38,610 nucleotides of DNA from Myxococcales bacterium (lineage in GTDB: Bacteria > Myxococcota_A > UBA9042), in the NCBI GenBank assembly GCA_023954815.1, contig JAGSHB010000038.1, positions 1 through 38,610 of the forward strand, given 5' to 3'. Numbering within the stretch: the first letter of the stretch is position 1; each line of letters opens with the position of its first letter. The notes under the pieces were generated by a model. That model was not told the origin of the DNA. It did no database searches and saw only the letters and a program-made list of their open reading frames with translations. The translations under genes were made by a program, and so were the position numbers. Below, one piece after another: positions 17,033 to 28,928 of the stretch.

Positions 17033-20000
17033 ATGGCCCGACGCCCCCCGAGACGCCCTCCGCCCGACAGCGCTCCCGATACCGATGAAACGGTGCAGGA
17101 TCGCTATCGATCGGCCAGCGGCCAGTTCCGAACACGCGACTTTCGCAAGCCGCAGCTGTCGGCGGAGGTCGGCGCCCCACTCAACGATGAACAGCGCCGC
17201 CGCGGCTCGGGCGCCCGCGCCTCAGCGACCCGGGCCTCGGGGATTCGCAAGCCGGATCTGTCGGGCCCCCGCGCGATCCAAAATGAAGAGGTCGTCAGCT
17301 CCGACCCAAACCACGAAGTGCCCCCCCGGCCAGCGACGCCGCGCCCCTCGACGGCGGCCAACGCGGCGCTGGCAGATGCGCCTACCGTAGCGACTCCGGC
17401 CAAGCCTACGTTCCTGCGACCAGACGGGGCGCTGCCATGGCCCGCACTGGCCACCGCAGCGCTGCTGCTGCTCTTCGGCACGCTGCTCCTGCCGCTGCAC
17501 GACGGCGGACCGATGCTGTGGCAAGGGCTCTCTGGGACGCCTGCGGCCCCCTGGGCACTGGGCGCGCAGATCGCTCTTGGACTGGTCGGTGGATGCGGCC
17601 TGCTCTTCATCCTCGCCTACGGCCAGGGCGCGCTCAGCCGCGGCGACTCCAACCTGCCGGACGCGGCGCTGCTCGGTTGCGGGCTCCTAGCCACGGCCTA
17701 TTTGGTCTTTCGATCGGCCGCCGCCCCCGGTGTGGTGGAACACAGCATGGCGCCCCTGCGGAGCGCGCTTGGTGGCATCCCCGACACGCTCTGGTGGGGA
17801 GTCGCCGCCGGCGGCCTCCTGTCGATCTCCGAGCGTCAGGACCAGCGCCATGCGCGCGGAACGGCCGTATTTGCGGTGCTTGCGCTCATTTTGAACTATT
17901 GGACGCCGATCGGCTTCGTTGGCGAGAGCCGTCTCCCCCTGATGGCTGCCCTAGCGAGTCTGGGCAATGTCGCTCCGGCCACAGGTGAGCTGCTGACCTA
18001 TCCGTGGATGGCGTCGCCGCTGGTCGCGATCGTCAGCGCGCTGCTGCCCGTCGGTCTATTGGTAGCGCTGGCCGTGCGTGTGTCACCCAACGTGCTCAAG
18101 GCCCTCGGGGTCAGTTGCTTGGTGTGGGCCGCCGGCAGCGCGGTGCTCGTCAGCTCAGCGACCAACCTTCCGACCATCGGCGGCACCGCGCTCGCGAACG
18201 GCGCAACCGCCCTGCTCATCGCGGCTTGCATGGGCATCACCTTCAAGCAGCTGTCCCGCAAGTGGGATGACGAAGCCCTCATGACCATCGAGTGGGTGTG
18301 GGTCGTCGCTGTGATGGCTGTCTGGCTCCTCGCCAAGCTCAACGGCATGCGCTATTCGGCGACCGACGAAGGCATCTACTTCTACGCTGCCAAGGCCTGG
18401 GCCGATGGCCTGTGGCCCTACTACGACTTCTTCTTCTCGCACCCGCCGTTGCACATCGCCCTTCCCGCGATCGCGTTTGCGTTCACCGGCTTTTCCTTCC
18501 TCACAGCCAAGGCGATGAGCGCGCTCGCCATCGCCATTGCAGCCATTTTTGTGTGGCGCATTGGCAGGCGGACCTTGGACCCCGTCAGCGGCGTCCTCGC
18601 GATGGGCCTGTTCCTCTTCGCCGCCGAAGTGATGAAGTCGTCCACCAACCTCACCGGCATCAACCTCACCACCATGTGGGCGGTCATCGGTTTGTGGGCG
18701 GCGCTGAAACAACGCGGCTTTCTGGCGGGGGCCATGTTCGGCGCGGCGGCAGCCACTGGTTTTTACGCCGTCGGCTACTTCCTCGCCATCACCGTACTCG
18801 CGCTATTTGCCCCAAATATCGGGTACGACAAGCGCGCGCCGATCCTGGACCGGGTCATGAGCCAATCGGCCGTACAGTTGCTGCTGGGATTTGCCCTGGT
18901 CTTCGGTGCGACCAACCTCATCTTCTATCTGCTGGCTGGCGAGACCTACATCGACGGGGTGTACCGCTACCACTTCCTCAAGCGCGCCAAACTCGCTGGA
19001 TTCACGCCGCTGGATCAGGGCCTGCACGCCATTCCGAGCAACCTCATGCTGATGCTCGGTGGGCGAGATTTCCGGGTCTCGCTGTACTACCACGGCGCCC
19101 ATTACGTCCTGGCCTTTCTCGCGCCAGCCGTCGTCGCCATGACGATCGTTGTCAGGCGCAACGCAAAGCGGCTCCAGCCCCAAAGCGTCGTCATCCCGAC
19201 TGGTTTGCCCAGCCATCTCGCCGACCGATCCAGCTGGGCGATGATGTGGGATCCGCGGCTCTGGTGGATTCATCGCAACTCAGGTGGCGGCATTTTGCTG
19301 CTCACCGCGCTGTCGTGGGCCCTGCTGACCGAGTTCGCTCAGTTCAAGGAGCGCTTCGACTTCTATTACACGCTGCTTTTGCCGCCGATTAGCTTGCTCG
19401 CAGCAGCTTGGCTGCATGGTTTGGTCCGTCTCGGCCGCGTAGTCGCGGGCTGTGGTTCCTCGTGGAATCGTCCGAAGGAAGGGCCTGAGTCCAAAGGTCT
19501 GCATCGCTTGGCGCCCCGCTGGGCTCCTGCGCTGCTCGCGGGCTGTATCGGGCTGACGCTGCTCTGGGTTCCCGTCAATATGTGGGCCAATCGCACCGCG
19601 TTTCCAAGTGAAGTCACAGCTCGGCGAGGCTCCAAGGGTGCAGGCGAAATCCTGAATTTCTCGTGGACCGACACCCCCGGGCCGAGTGCCGCATCCGAGC
19701 TCACCCGGGCGTTGCTCTGGAAGGGTCATCGCGTGCGCGGCAACCTCGAAGCGGGCATGCATCACTATCTGTGGAGCAAGAAGCGTTGGTTTTCGACGGC
19801 GGAGGACATCGCCAAGTACATCCGCGAGCACTCCCATCACGATGAGACGGTCACGGGTTCCAGCACCCACGCCCCGATGGTCGCCCTGCTAGCCGGTCGC
19901 CGAATGGCCGGGGACCACGTCGACACCAACTCCAAGACCTTCAAGACCGGTGTCGTGTCCCGTCAGGATTTCTGGACCAAGGCCTGCAAGGATCGGGTGA

Positions 20001-20245
20001 AGTTCATCGTCGCTGGGCCGCGCTCCTACTTCTCGCCGCGCTCGATGCCGCGCCGTCCTACAGTGACGAAGCACTTTCGTCTCGTACGGGAGTTCCAAGA
20101 CAGCCATCTCAAGCACTGGCGCCCGGTGACGCTGCAGCTCTGGGAGCGTCGCCGCAACACGGAGAGCCACATCTGCACCTATGAAGGCCCGCAGCCTCCG
20201 CTGAAGAGACGGCGAGGGAGACGGCGAGGACGGCGCAAACGATGA
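17033..20245 (+). CDS. Large GT-C fold (GT39/ArnT-like) membrane glycosyltransferase
   Basis: The 1070-residue product starts with a cytoplasmic Arg/Pro/Ser-rich region (about 1-130), followed by many hydrophobic helices. About residues 445-474 carry the GT-C signature: a DEGIYFYAAKAWADGLWPYYD loop, with Asp-Glu as the likely metal or catalytic acidic pair, followed by HPPLH. This resembles PMT_2/ArnT-type enzymes that use polyprenyl-phosphate sugars. About a dozen or more helices continue to about residue 850, then a soluble C-terminal part ends in an Arg/Lys-rich tail. It is longer than usual (500-700) because of extra N-terminal helices. The start at 17033 is chosen because coding character begins there; its ribosome binding site is weak. 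The acceptor is unknown; an envelope lipid, glycan or protein is inferred. Confidence 0.75.
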   Translation: MARRPPRRPPPDSAPDTDETVQDRYRSASGQFRTRDFRKPQLSAEVGAPLNDEQRRRGSGARASATRASGIRKPDLSGPRAIQNEEVVSSDPNHEVPPRPATPRPSTAANAALADAPTVATPAKPTFLRPDGALPWPALATAALLLLFGTLLLPLHDGGPMLWQGLSGTPAAPWALGAQIALGLVGGCGLLFILAYGQGALSRGDSNLPDAALLGCGLLATAYLVFRSAAAPGVVEHSMAPLRSALGGIPDTLWWGVAAGGLLSISERQDQRHARGTAVFAVLALILNYWTPIGFVGESRLPLMAALASLGNVAPATGELLTYPWMASPLVAIVSALLPVGLLVALAVRVSPNVLKALGVSCLVWAAGSAVLVSSATNLPTIGGTALANGATALLIAACMGITFKQLSRKWDDEALMTIEWVWVVAVMAVWLLAKLNGMRYSATDEGIYFYAAKAWADGLWPYYDFFFSHPPLHIALPAIAFAFTGFSFLTAKAMSALAIAIAAIFVWRIGRRTLDPVSGVLAMGLFLFAAEVMKSSTNLTGINLTTMWAVIGLWAALKQRGFLAGAMFGAAAATGFYAVGYFLAITVLALFAPNIGYDKRAPILDRVMSQSAVQLLLGFALVFGATNLIFYLLAGETYIDGVYRYHFLKRAKLAGFTPLDQGLHAIPSNLMLMLGGRDFRVSLYYHGAHYVLAFLAPAVVAMTIVVRRNAKRLQPQSVVIPTGLPSHLADRSSWAMMWDPRLWWIHRNSGGGILLLTALSWALLTEFAQFKERFDFYYTLLLPPISLLAAAWLHGLVRLGRVVAGCGSSWNRPKEGPESKGLHRLAPRWAPALLAGCIGLTLLWVPVNMWANRTAFPSEVTARRGSKGAGEILNFSWTDTPGPSAASELTRALLWKGHRVRGNLEAGMHHYLWSKKRWFSTAEDIAKYIREHSHHDETVTGSSTHAPMVALLAGRRMAGDHVDTNSKTFKTGVVSRQDFWTKACKDRVKFIVAGPRSYFSPRSMPRRPTVTKHFRLVREFQDSHLKHWRPVTLQLWERRRNTESHICTYEGPQPPLKRRRGRRRGRRKR

Positions 20246-20769
20246 GTTCGGCGGCCGACACGTCGCCGGTTGCGCGCTCCATGGCCGAGCTGTCTGCGCG
20301 CTGCGGGGCTGAGAACTGGGCACTTGCAGGTGAATTTGCGCTCAGAAAACTCGGCCTCGATGTGCCGATCACACAGCTCCATGTCATCGCCGAGACCCCG
20401 CTGCCAATCGGGGAGAGTGTGCAGACCCACGAGGGCCAGCGATGGACGCCAGACGGCGGCGTGCCCATCATCTGGTCCACGCCCACGCCACATTTCGCGC
20501 CGCTGTGGCACGAGGCGGTAGCGTCGGCGACTGGATCGCCCCCATGTGTGTCTGGGCCTATCGTTTTGGCCCTGCTCATGGCTGCGCGCGCTCAATCCGA
20601 GCTCATCATCGCCCTGCTCGCCCAAGGCGCGGTCGCGATCGACGAGGCACGGTCGACCGTTCATCGGACCCTAGGGCCGCTGGCGCTCGATCTGCTGACG
20701 GACATGATTGCGGAAGCCGAGTGGCAGGCCATGCGCAGTCGGTACGACAACGGTAGCGACCTTCACTGA
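20242..20769 (+). CDS. Unknown protein translationally coupled to the GT-C gene
   Basis: A 175-residue protein whose ATG overlaps the upstream stop (ATGA), so it is almost certainly co-translated with the glycosyltransferase. I do not recognise a family. Residues 26-52 (WALAGEFALRKLGLD followed by a hydrophobic strand) look faintly like the first helix-strand of nucleotidyltransferase-fold proteins, but the two catalytic aspartates of that fold are not visible. An enzyme of that type would therefore be inactive. The middle has an alanine/leucine helix (IVLALLMAARAQSELIIALLAQG) that may be a hydrophobic core helix. No signal peptide is seen. Its coupling suggests an accessory role for the membrane enzyme, which is inference. 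Confidence 0.7.
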   Translation: MSSAADTSPVARSMAELSARCGAENWALAGEFALRKLGLDVPITQLHVIAETPLPIGESVQTHEGQRWTPDGGVPIIWSTPTPHFAPLWHEAVASATGSPPCVSGPIVLALLMAARAQSELIIALLAQGAVAIDEARSTVHRTLGPLALDLLTDMIAEAEWQAMRSRYDNGSDLH

Positions 20770-20808
20770 CGAAGGTCACCGGCTACCTAACTGACGACGA
20801 TCACCGGC
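20765..20808. repeat. Imperfect 19-bp direct repeat between convergent genes
   Basis: ACTGACGAAGGTCACCGGC at 20765-20783 recurs at 20790-20808 with two substitutions. It spans the stop codon of the plus-strand gene and the gap before the convergent lipoprotein. No T tract or strong hairpin accompanies it, so no termination role is claimed. Confidence 0.6.
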
Positions 20809-20811
20809 AGA

Positions 20812-22410
20812 CTACTTGCAGGTTGCGACAAATACGGGCTGCGTGCGGGAGGTCTTGCACTCTTTGTCGGCGCAACGAAGGGCGACGCCATTGAGCGCTT
20901 CAAGCAGACGCTTGTAGGGCGCATCCGAATCGACCGCGACCACGATAGAGGTCTGCTGGCTATCGGCCCATTTCTCGAGACGATCACCCTCGCCGTGGGG
21001 AGCGGCGCTCTGGGGGCTGCGCAGGGTGCCATCGGCGCCCAACTTGCCAGCGTGCACCTGCTTGCCGTCGTGGTAGATCGCCGGGGTGAAGCCCTTGGCC
21101 TCCAACTTGTCGCGGCCCACGACGGCCCATGCAGCACAGGACTTGGCCTTGCCCTTGGCGCCTGGCGCTTTGAGCTTGAAGGGGATGGTCTTGTCTGCTG
21201 CGAGCAAGGTGATGGTGAACGCAGCCCGCTGGTTGCTCCCATCACTCCGACGACGCCCGACGAGCAACACGGTCGGCCACTCCTTGGCGTGCTCACCGAT
21301 GATGGACGACTTGAGCAGCGGCTCGATGAACGTCAGCGCCACGTCCGGATCGGGAACGAGCAACATGTTGCTCTGATTGTAGTTCGAGACCGTCGACTTC
21401 CGGGTGTCGTCCATCAGCTGGCTGACACGGGTCTGCAGGTCGGTGTCGGGCTTGGTCCAGTCGGCCTTCCAAGGCGGTTCACCCTGCCCTGGCTTGCGCA
21501 GCGCGATCCCCATGAGACCGATGCCGCGGCTGGTCACGAACAGGGCCGCGTTTCCGCTGACCGGCGCTGCCACCGTGGAGCGAATACCGGGCAATTTCGG
21601 GAACTCCTCCCACTTCGGTACGGCCTTGATGCGGGCCTGGTACCACGGGATGAGACGATCGACGAAGGTGTTGTAGCCGCTTTGCGGATAGGTCTTTTTG
21701 AAGGCCTCGAGCTGGCCGATGATCTTCTCGTAGTACGGCTTCATGACCTGGAAAGGCCGCAGCTCCATGGGAATCTCTTTGCAGTAGTCGCCCAGTTTGG
21801 TGTTGCACAGGACGTTGGTTTCCTCCTGAAACAGCGAAGTCTTCGGCTTAAAGTCGAAAACCAGATTGCGGTACATCGAAAAATAGGTGACCCGATCGTC
21901 CCTGGGACCGCGCCCCTCGGCGAACAGATCATGCCAACGAGCCGAGGCGCCGACGTGGAAGAAGATCAGCTCAAATGCGAGGTCTTCCTCCCACTTGGTG
22001 CCCTTGCTCGCCCGGAACGCCAGCTTGGCGTCGCGCCAGTAGTCTTTCGGCGACATCTTTTCGTTGAAGTAGAACTTCTTCTGGGCGCCCATCCAGGTCG
22101 CGAGCGTATCTGCGACGCCGGCGACTTTGGTGCCGCGGGCGATCACGCCGACCTTCTTGAACTCGGTGCGCGAGACGGTACCCGCGACCTTGCCCATCCA
22201 CTCCAGATAGGGGTGGCCGCTGTCGCCCTCGGGCTTGTCACTCTTCGGCAGGTTGCTGAGCAGGCGCTTGCGACGGCCGGCCATGATCTCTTCGAGCTTC
22301 GCGATGCCCTTCTCGGCGCGAATATCCTTCTTCTTCTTCTTTTGCTTTGGACCGCAGCCAACCATCGGAACGAAGGTCAAGGCCAGCAATAGGACGAGCG
22401 CGCGTTTCAT
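20812..22410 (-). CDS. Predicted lipoprotein of unknown function, possible ExbD-like C-terminus
   Basis: A 532-residue lipoprotein: MKRALVLLLALTFVPMVGC gives a signal peptide with lipobox VGC, followed by a lysine run (KQKKKKKD). The body (about 80-400) contains many aromatic and charged residues and matches no family I know. The last 90 residues (HDGKQVHAGKLG, then a strand IVVAVDSDAPYKRLLEALNGVA) loosely resemble the periplasmic domain of ExbD/TolR, but without its membrane anchor; this is weak. The final segment has three cysteines. The ATG at 22410 has GGAG eight bases upstream, preferred over an ATG six codons earlier. Another lipoprotein gene lies 85 bases upstream on the same strand, so the pair may form an operon. 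Confidence 0.75.
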   Translation of the reverse strand: MKRALVLLLALTFVPMVGCGPKQKKKKKDIRAEKGIAKLEEIMAGRRKRLLSNLPKSDKPEGDSGHPYLEWMGKVAGTVSRTEFKKVGVIARGTKVAGVADTLATWMGAQKKFYFNEKMSPKDYWRDAKLAFRASKGTKWEEDLAFELIFFHVGASARWHDLFAEGRGPRDDRVTYFSMYRNLVFDFKPKTSLFQEETNVLCNTKLGDYCKEIPMELRPFQVMKPYYEKIIGQLEAFKKTYPQSGYNTFVDRLIPWYQARIKAVPKWEEFPKLPGIRSTVAAPVSGNAALFVTSRGIGLMGIALRKPGQGEPPWKADWTKPDTDLQTRVSQLMDDTRKSTVSNYNQSNMLLVPDPDVALTFIEPLLKSSIIGEHAKEWPTVLLVGRRRSDGSNQRAAFTITLLAADKTIPFKLKAPGAKGKAKSCAAWAVVGRDKLEAKGFTPAIYHDGKQVHAGKLGADGTLRSPQSAAPHGEGDRLEKWADSQQTSIVVAVDSDAPYKRLLEALNGVALRCADKECKTSRTQPVFVATCK

Positions 22411-22495
22411 CTGATAACTCCGATACAAAGCCGATACAAAGCGGGGAGCGGAACCTAGCAGGGGGCAAGATCACCGGCAAGCAAGGGCGCGCTGT

Positions 22496-23650
22496 TCAGG
22501 GGGAAGGACTTGCCCCTGTCGCCCGGCGCAGAACGCGGAGATTGTGCCGCGGCGGCTTGCAGGTCGGGCACCGCGCCACGGCGCGCTGAAACGAGCGTAG
22601 CGCCGACGCGAGCTTGCCTGCGCGAACTGCGATGACGCCTTCAGCGAACGCCAAGGTCCACACATCGATTCCGAGGAGCGCTCCAGCCCCGCGCAGTACG
22701 CCCTCAGCCAGCTCCAGCTCGCCGGACGACATCGCGGCGGCCACCTGCACTTGTACGGCGAGGGCGGCCTTCGGATCGGCACGAATGGCACGGGCGGAGC
22801 GCGCAATCGCGCGATGGTGCTTGCCCTGACGCCATTGAACCCAGGCCATCAAGGCCAACGCGCGTGGATCATCCCGGCCCCGCACAAGTCGAGCGACACG
22901 GGCAGGCTCGTTGAGTGCAAAGGCGATTTCGGCACTCAATGCCCGAACATCAGGTCCCCGCTTCGACTTCATCCGGGCGGCGATCCGTCGCGCCTTTCGA
23001 GGTTGCTGCAAACCGAGATGCATGCGCGCGAGATCGATGGCGAGCGGCCCGGGCGACTCCTTGCAATCACCCAACAAGACTCGGGCGGCTTCCGATGCAG
23101 CAGCGAACTTCTTCCCCCGCGCGGACGCGCGGACACGGAGCCGGAGCCAACTGATCTTTGCAGGCCCGCAGACCGGGATGAGACCCTTGCCGGCAATTGG
23201 CTGGGACTTGGCAATCGCCTGCTGTCTGGCCGCTGCCGCCACCTTCCAGGCCTCATGAAAGGGCTTGTCCGCTTTGGCGACGGAAACCTCACCGATTAGA
23301 CCTAGGCGCTTGTTCGCGCCCGCCACATCACCCTTGGCCAGCGCCCACCCAACGGCAAAGAGATGCACGTGAACATTGTGACGATGCTCGGCGCTGAGCT
23401 CCTTGAGGGCCTTGTCGACGTTGGCCGCTTCGTCTGGTTGGCGAGCGAGGATGCGTAGGCGGTTGAGCTCTGCGCCGACCAGCGCGCCATTGCGTTTGAA
23501 TGCCCATTGATAGCGCTTGGCAGCCCGCGCGTAGTCGCCAGCTTTCTCTGCCTTTTCACCGTCATGAAAGGCCCGCACCGCCTTCGATGTGGTGCAACCG
23601 CTGAGCCCAACGAGGCCCATGGTTATCAGCCCCGCAAGCACAACACGCAT
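22496..23650 (-). CDS. TPR-containing lipoprotein of unknown function
   Basis: A 384-residue lipoprotein with signal MRVVLAGLITMGLVGLSGC (lipobox LSGC). A helical repeat protein rich in Ala, Arg and Lys follows. TPR-like units are visible near the start (FHDGEKAEKAGDYARAAKRYQWAFKRN) and end (AEGVIAVRAGKLASALRSFQRAVARCP), with more degenerate repeats between, so it is probably a solenoid for protein binding at the envelope. The ATG at 23650 is chosen because the signal peptide starts there; there is no ribosome binding site, and the frame is open to 23929 without a better start. It lies downstream of the atp operon on the same strand but is separated from it by a terminator. Confidence 0.78.
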   Translation of the reverse strand: MRVVLAGLITMGLVGLSGCTTSKAVRAFHDGEKAEKAGDYARAAKRYQWAFKRNGALVGAELNRLRILARQPDEAANVDKALKELSAEHRHNVHVHLFAVGWALAKGDVAGANKRLGLIGEVSVAKADKPFHEAWKVAAAARQQAIAKSQPIAGKGLIPVCGPAKISWLRLRVRASARGKKFAAASEAARVLLGDCKESPGPLAIDLARMHLGLQQPRKARRIAARMKSKRGPDVRALSAEIAFALNEPARVARLVRGRDDPRALALMAWVQWRQGKHHRAIARSARAIRADPKAALAVQVQVAAAMSSGELELAEGVLRGAGALLGIDVWTLAFAEGVIAVRAGKLASALRSFQRAVARCPTCKPPRHNLRVLRRATGASPSP

Positions 23651-23798
23651 CAGGAGGCGCCGTGATGTTGCAGTGGGCGTATGCGTTTGCGGCCCAATAA
23701 GCCGGAACGCAGCTTTTTCCTTGTATTGCCGACGTTTGAGACGAGGAGCCGCTGCCGGTGCGGGCTGCCCGACCCTTGGCCATGACCCGGGCTCATCC

Positions 23799-23836
23799 AA
23801 AAATGCGACGACCGCCCTCGCAAGAAGGCGGCCGCC
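23799..23836 (-). terminator. Rho-independent terminator of the ATP synthase operon
   Basis: Read on the minus strand, GGCGGCCGCC pairs with GGCGGUCGUC over ten base pairs (two are G-U) around a ten-base loop, followed closely by a run of five U. It lies 27 bases after the atpC stop. The wobble pairs and U run make it effective on the minus strand, separating atp from the downstream TPR lipoprotein gene. Confidence 0.75.
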
Positions 23837-23862
23837 ACATCGATTGCTTCGGGTCAGCACGA

Positions 23863-24276
23863 CTAGCTCGCGCCAGCCACCGAAAGCCGTGCCTCGGCGA
23901 GTGCGACAGCGTGGCGTTTGACCTTCCACGCTTCGGAGCCGACAGCCTCTTTGCTGCCGTCGAGTTCGCCCTTGGCCGCTGCGAGGTCCGCACGTGCCGC
24001 TTCGACGTCGATCTCATCAGGCGTCTGGGCGCGCTCGGTGACGATAATCACCTTGGCACCGCGCTGACTGACCTGTAGGTAGCCTTGGTCGACCAGGAAG
24101 GTCGTCGGCTCTCCGTGGGCTTCGGTCTGCACATGGCAGCCGCCCGTCCCGAGCGCCGTCATCATGTCGCGGTGACCAGGCAAAATGCCCACTTCACCCG
24201 AAGCGGTCGCCGCACGAATTGCGACGGCCTCTCCGCTGTACTTCTCGCCCGCGGGCGTGACGATCTCTACCTGCAT
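23863..24276 (-). CDS. atpC: ATP synthase F1 subunit epsilon
   Basis: The 137-residue epsilon subunit couples the central rotor to the c-ring and can inhibit ATP hydrolysis. The N-terminal beta-sandwich shows MQVEIVTPAGEKYSGEAVAI and GEVGILPGHRDMMTALGTG, the family hallmark, then FLVDQGYLQVSQRGAKVIIV. The C-terminal helical hairpin (about 85-137) is alanine/glutamate-rich and full length. GAGAGGT precedes the ATG. It is the last gene of the atp operon, 45 bases after atpD. Confidence 0.96.
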   Translation of the reverse strand: MQVEIVTPAGEKYSGEAVAIRAATASGEVGILPGHRDMMTALGTGGCHVQTEAHGEPTTFLVDQGYLQVSQRGAKVIIVTERAQTPDEIDVEAARADLAAAKGELDGSKEAVGSEAWKVKRHAVALAEARLSVAGAS

Positions 24277-24321
24277 TGAAATGACCTCTCAGCTATCCGA
24301 ATCCTCGTAACCGCGGCGCGA

Positions 24322-25725
<1,404 letters not shown>

Positions 25726-25793
25726 TCACTCTCCTGTGCGCTTGATTGCGCAGCGGCGGGAACTTCGCCCGCACTTCGTTTCAATCACCGAGC

Positions 25794-26675
25794 TCAACCC
25801 TTGAGCGACTCCGCACCGGAGACGATCTCCGTGAGCTCGGTGGTAATGGCCGCCTGGCGGGCCCGGTTGTACTGCAACGTCAGCTTCTTGATGAGGTCGC
25901 CAGCGTTGGTCGTCGCGTTTTCCATCGCCGTCATCCGCGCGCCCATCTCAGAGGCAACAGACTCAAACAGACAACGCATGACTTGAACGTCCACGTGCCG
26001 CGGTAGCAGCGCGTCGAGCACTTCGCCCTGGGAGGGCTCAAAGAGCGTGTCCGAGGATGGCGGTGCCAGGACTGAATCGTCGACGTCGTGGTCCTGTGGG
26101 TGAACCGGCAGCAGGCGCTCCAGCTTCACGTCCTGCTGAATCGCGGACTTGAACTGGTTATACGCCACGAACACCTCGTCGAACTGACCGTCGACATACG
26201 CAGCGACGAGATCACGACCGATACGGCCGGCATCGTCCCACTGCACGTCGGGCAGCACGTCCGTGTGGATCTTGCCGATGTTCACATCGCGACGCTTGAA
26301 GTAGTCACGACCCTTCTTGCCGACGATGTGCAGCTCGACGTGGTCACGGCTGTCGGCGTGATCGGTCACCCAGGCAGCCGTGGCCTTGCAGACGTTGGCG
26401 TTAAATGCACCGGCCAGACCACGGTCTGACGTCAGCACCAGCACCAATGTGCGCTTGGGCTCCCGGTCGGCGAGCAGCGGATGGGCATCCGCATCCTGAC
26501 CGACGGCCAGCTCGGCGATCATGTCGCCGATGCGGTACGCGTACGGGCGCATCTGAACGATGTTTTCCTGGGCACGCCGCAACTTTGCTGCAGCGACCAA
26601 CTTCATCGCACGGGTGATCTTCCGTGTGTTCGTCACGGAGCCGATGCGTGTGCGCAGGGACTTCAATGAAGGCAT
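25794..26675 (-). CDS. atpG: ATP synthase F1 subunit gamma
   Basis: The 293-residue rotor shaft subunit begins MPSLKSLRTRIGSVTNTRKITRAMKLVAAAKLRRAQ, the conserved N-terminal coiled-coil helix. It continues with LVLVLTSDRGLAGAFNANV and ends in the matching C-terminal helix (MGARMTAMENATTNAGDLIKKLTLQYNRARQAAITTELTEIVSGAESL). GGGAGCG precedes the ATG. Nothing is unusual for the family. Confidence 0.98.
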   Translation of the reverse strand: MPSLKSLRTRIGSVTNTRKITRAMKLVAAAKLRRAQENIVQMRPYAYRIGDMIAELAVGQDADAHPLLADREPKRTLVLVLTSDRGLAGAFNANVCKATAAWVTDHADSRDHVELHIVGKKGRDYFKRRDVNIGKIHTDVLPDVQWDDAGRIGRDLVAAYVDGQFDEVFVAYNQFKSAIQQDVKLERLLPVHPQDHDVDDSVLAPPSSDTLFEPSQGEVLDALLPRHVDVQVMRCLFESVASEMGARMTAMENATTNAGDLIKKLTLQYNRARQAAITTELTEIVSGAESLKG

Positions 26676-26735
26676 GAGACGCTCCCACTTCCCGGGTACG
26701 GCAAGAAGCCGATTCGGGGTGGATCAGTGGACAAA

Positions 26736-28304
<1,569 letters not shown>

Positions 28305-28319
28305 ATCTTTCTCCTTGGG

Positions 28320-28357
28320 CCTCGCCTTCTGCGAGGTCGGGTGCGGGAAAGCCCCGC
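28320..28357 (-). promoter_or_regulatory. Two stem-loops in the atpH-atpA spacer
   Basis: On the minus strand, GCGGG-gcttt-CCCGC (28343-28357) and CCTCGC-agaag-GCGAGG (28320-28336) form two perfect short hairpins. The second ends a few bases before the atpA ribosome binding site. They have no U tract, so they are not terminators; they might affect mRNA processing or translation of atpA. The role is inference. Confidence 0.4.
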
Positions 28358-28376
28358 GATGCGTAGGTTGTGCGGG

Positions 28377-28928
28377 CTATCCGACGTGGCTCGACGTGAG
28401 CTGCTCGCGCAGCCGACCGAGTTGGTTCTTCACCGATGCGTCATAGATCGTATTGCCGACTTTGATGACCAGACCGCCGATGAGGGCTGGGTCCGTGCTC
28501 GTCTCGATAACGACCTCTTTACCGAGGCGCTTGGCGAGGGTGCTGACCAATTTGTCTTGCGCAGCAGCGTCGAGCGGCACGGCGCTAGTGACCTCGGCGG
28601 TCACGCGACCCGTACGGGCGTCGAGCATCTCTTCAAACGAAGCGTGCACGTCAGCGAGTACAGCGAAGCGACCCTTGTCCAGCATGAGCTTTGCGAGGTT
28701 CGCGATGGGGCCAGAAATCTGCAATTGGCCCATGATCTCGGACAACATCTTGGCGCGAGCGCTTTTGGCGACGGTCGGATCGCTGAGGAGCGCGATCGAC
28801 TCAGGGACACTTAGTAGTGCGCTCGTGAGCGCGCCGAAGGTTTTGCGCAGGGCGGCGTGACTGCCGTCTGCGTCTGCCAACTCGACCATGGCTTGGGCGT
28901 AGCGACGTGCGACTGGGGAGCGACTCAT
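28377..28928 (-). CDS. atpH: ATP synthase F1 subunit delta
   Basis: The 183-residue OSCP-type subunit joins the peripheral stalk to the top of F1. It shows SPVARRYAQAMVELA at the start, the central helical bundle (LSDPTVAKSARAKMLSEIMG), and the C-terminal GRVTAEVTSAVPLDAAAQDKLVSTLAKRLGKEVVIETSTDPALIGGLVIKVGNTIYDASVKNQLGRL. Its ATG overlaps the atpF stop (ATGA), and CCAGGAGGT lies within the end of atpF, indicating coupled translation. Confidence 0.97.
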   Translation of the reverse strand: MSRSPVARRYAQAMVELADADGSHAALRKTFGALTSALLSVPESIALLSDPTVAKSARAKMLSEIMGQLQISGPIANLAKLMLDKGRFAVLADVHASFEEMLDARTGRVTAEVTSAVPLDAAAQDKLVSTLAKRLGKEVVIETSTDPALIGGLVIKVGNTIYDASVKNQLGRLREQLTSSHVG

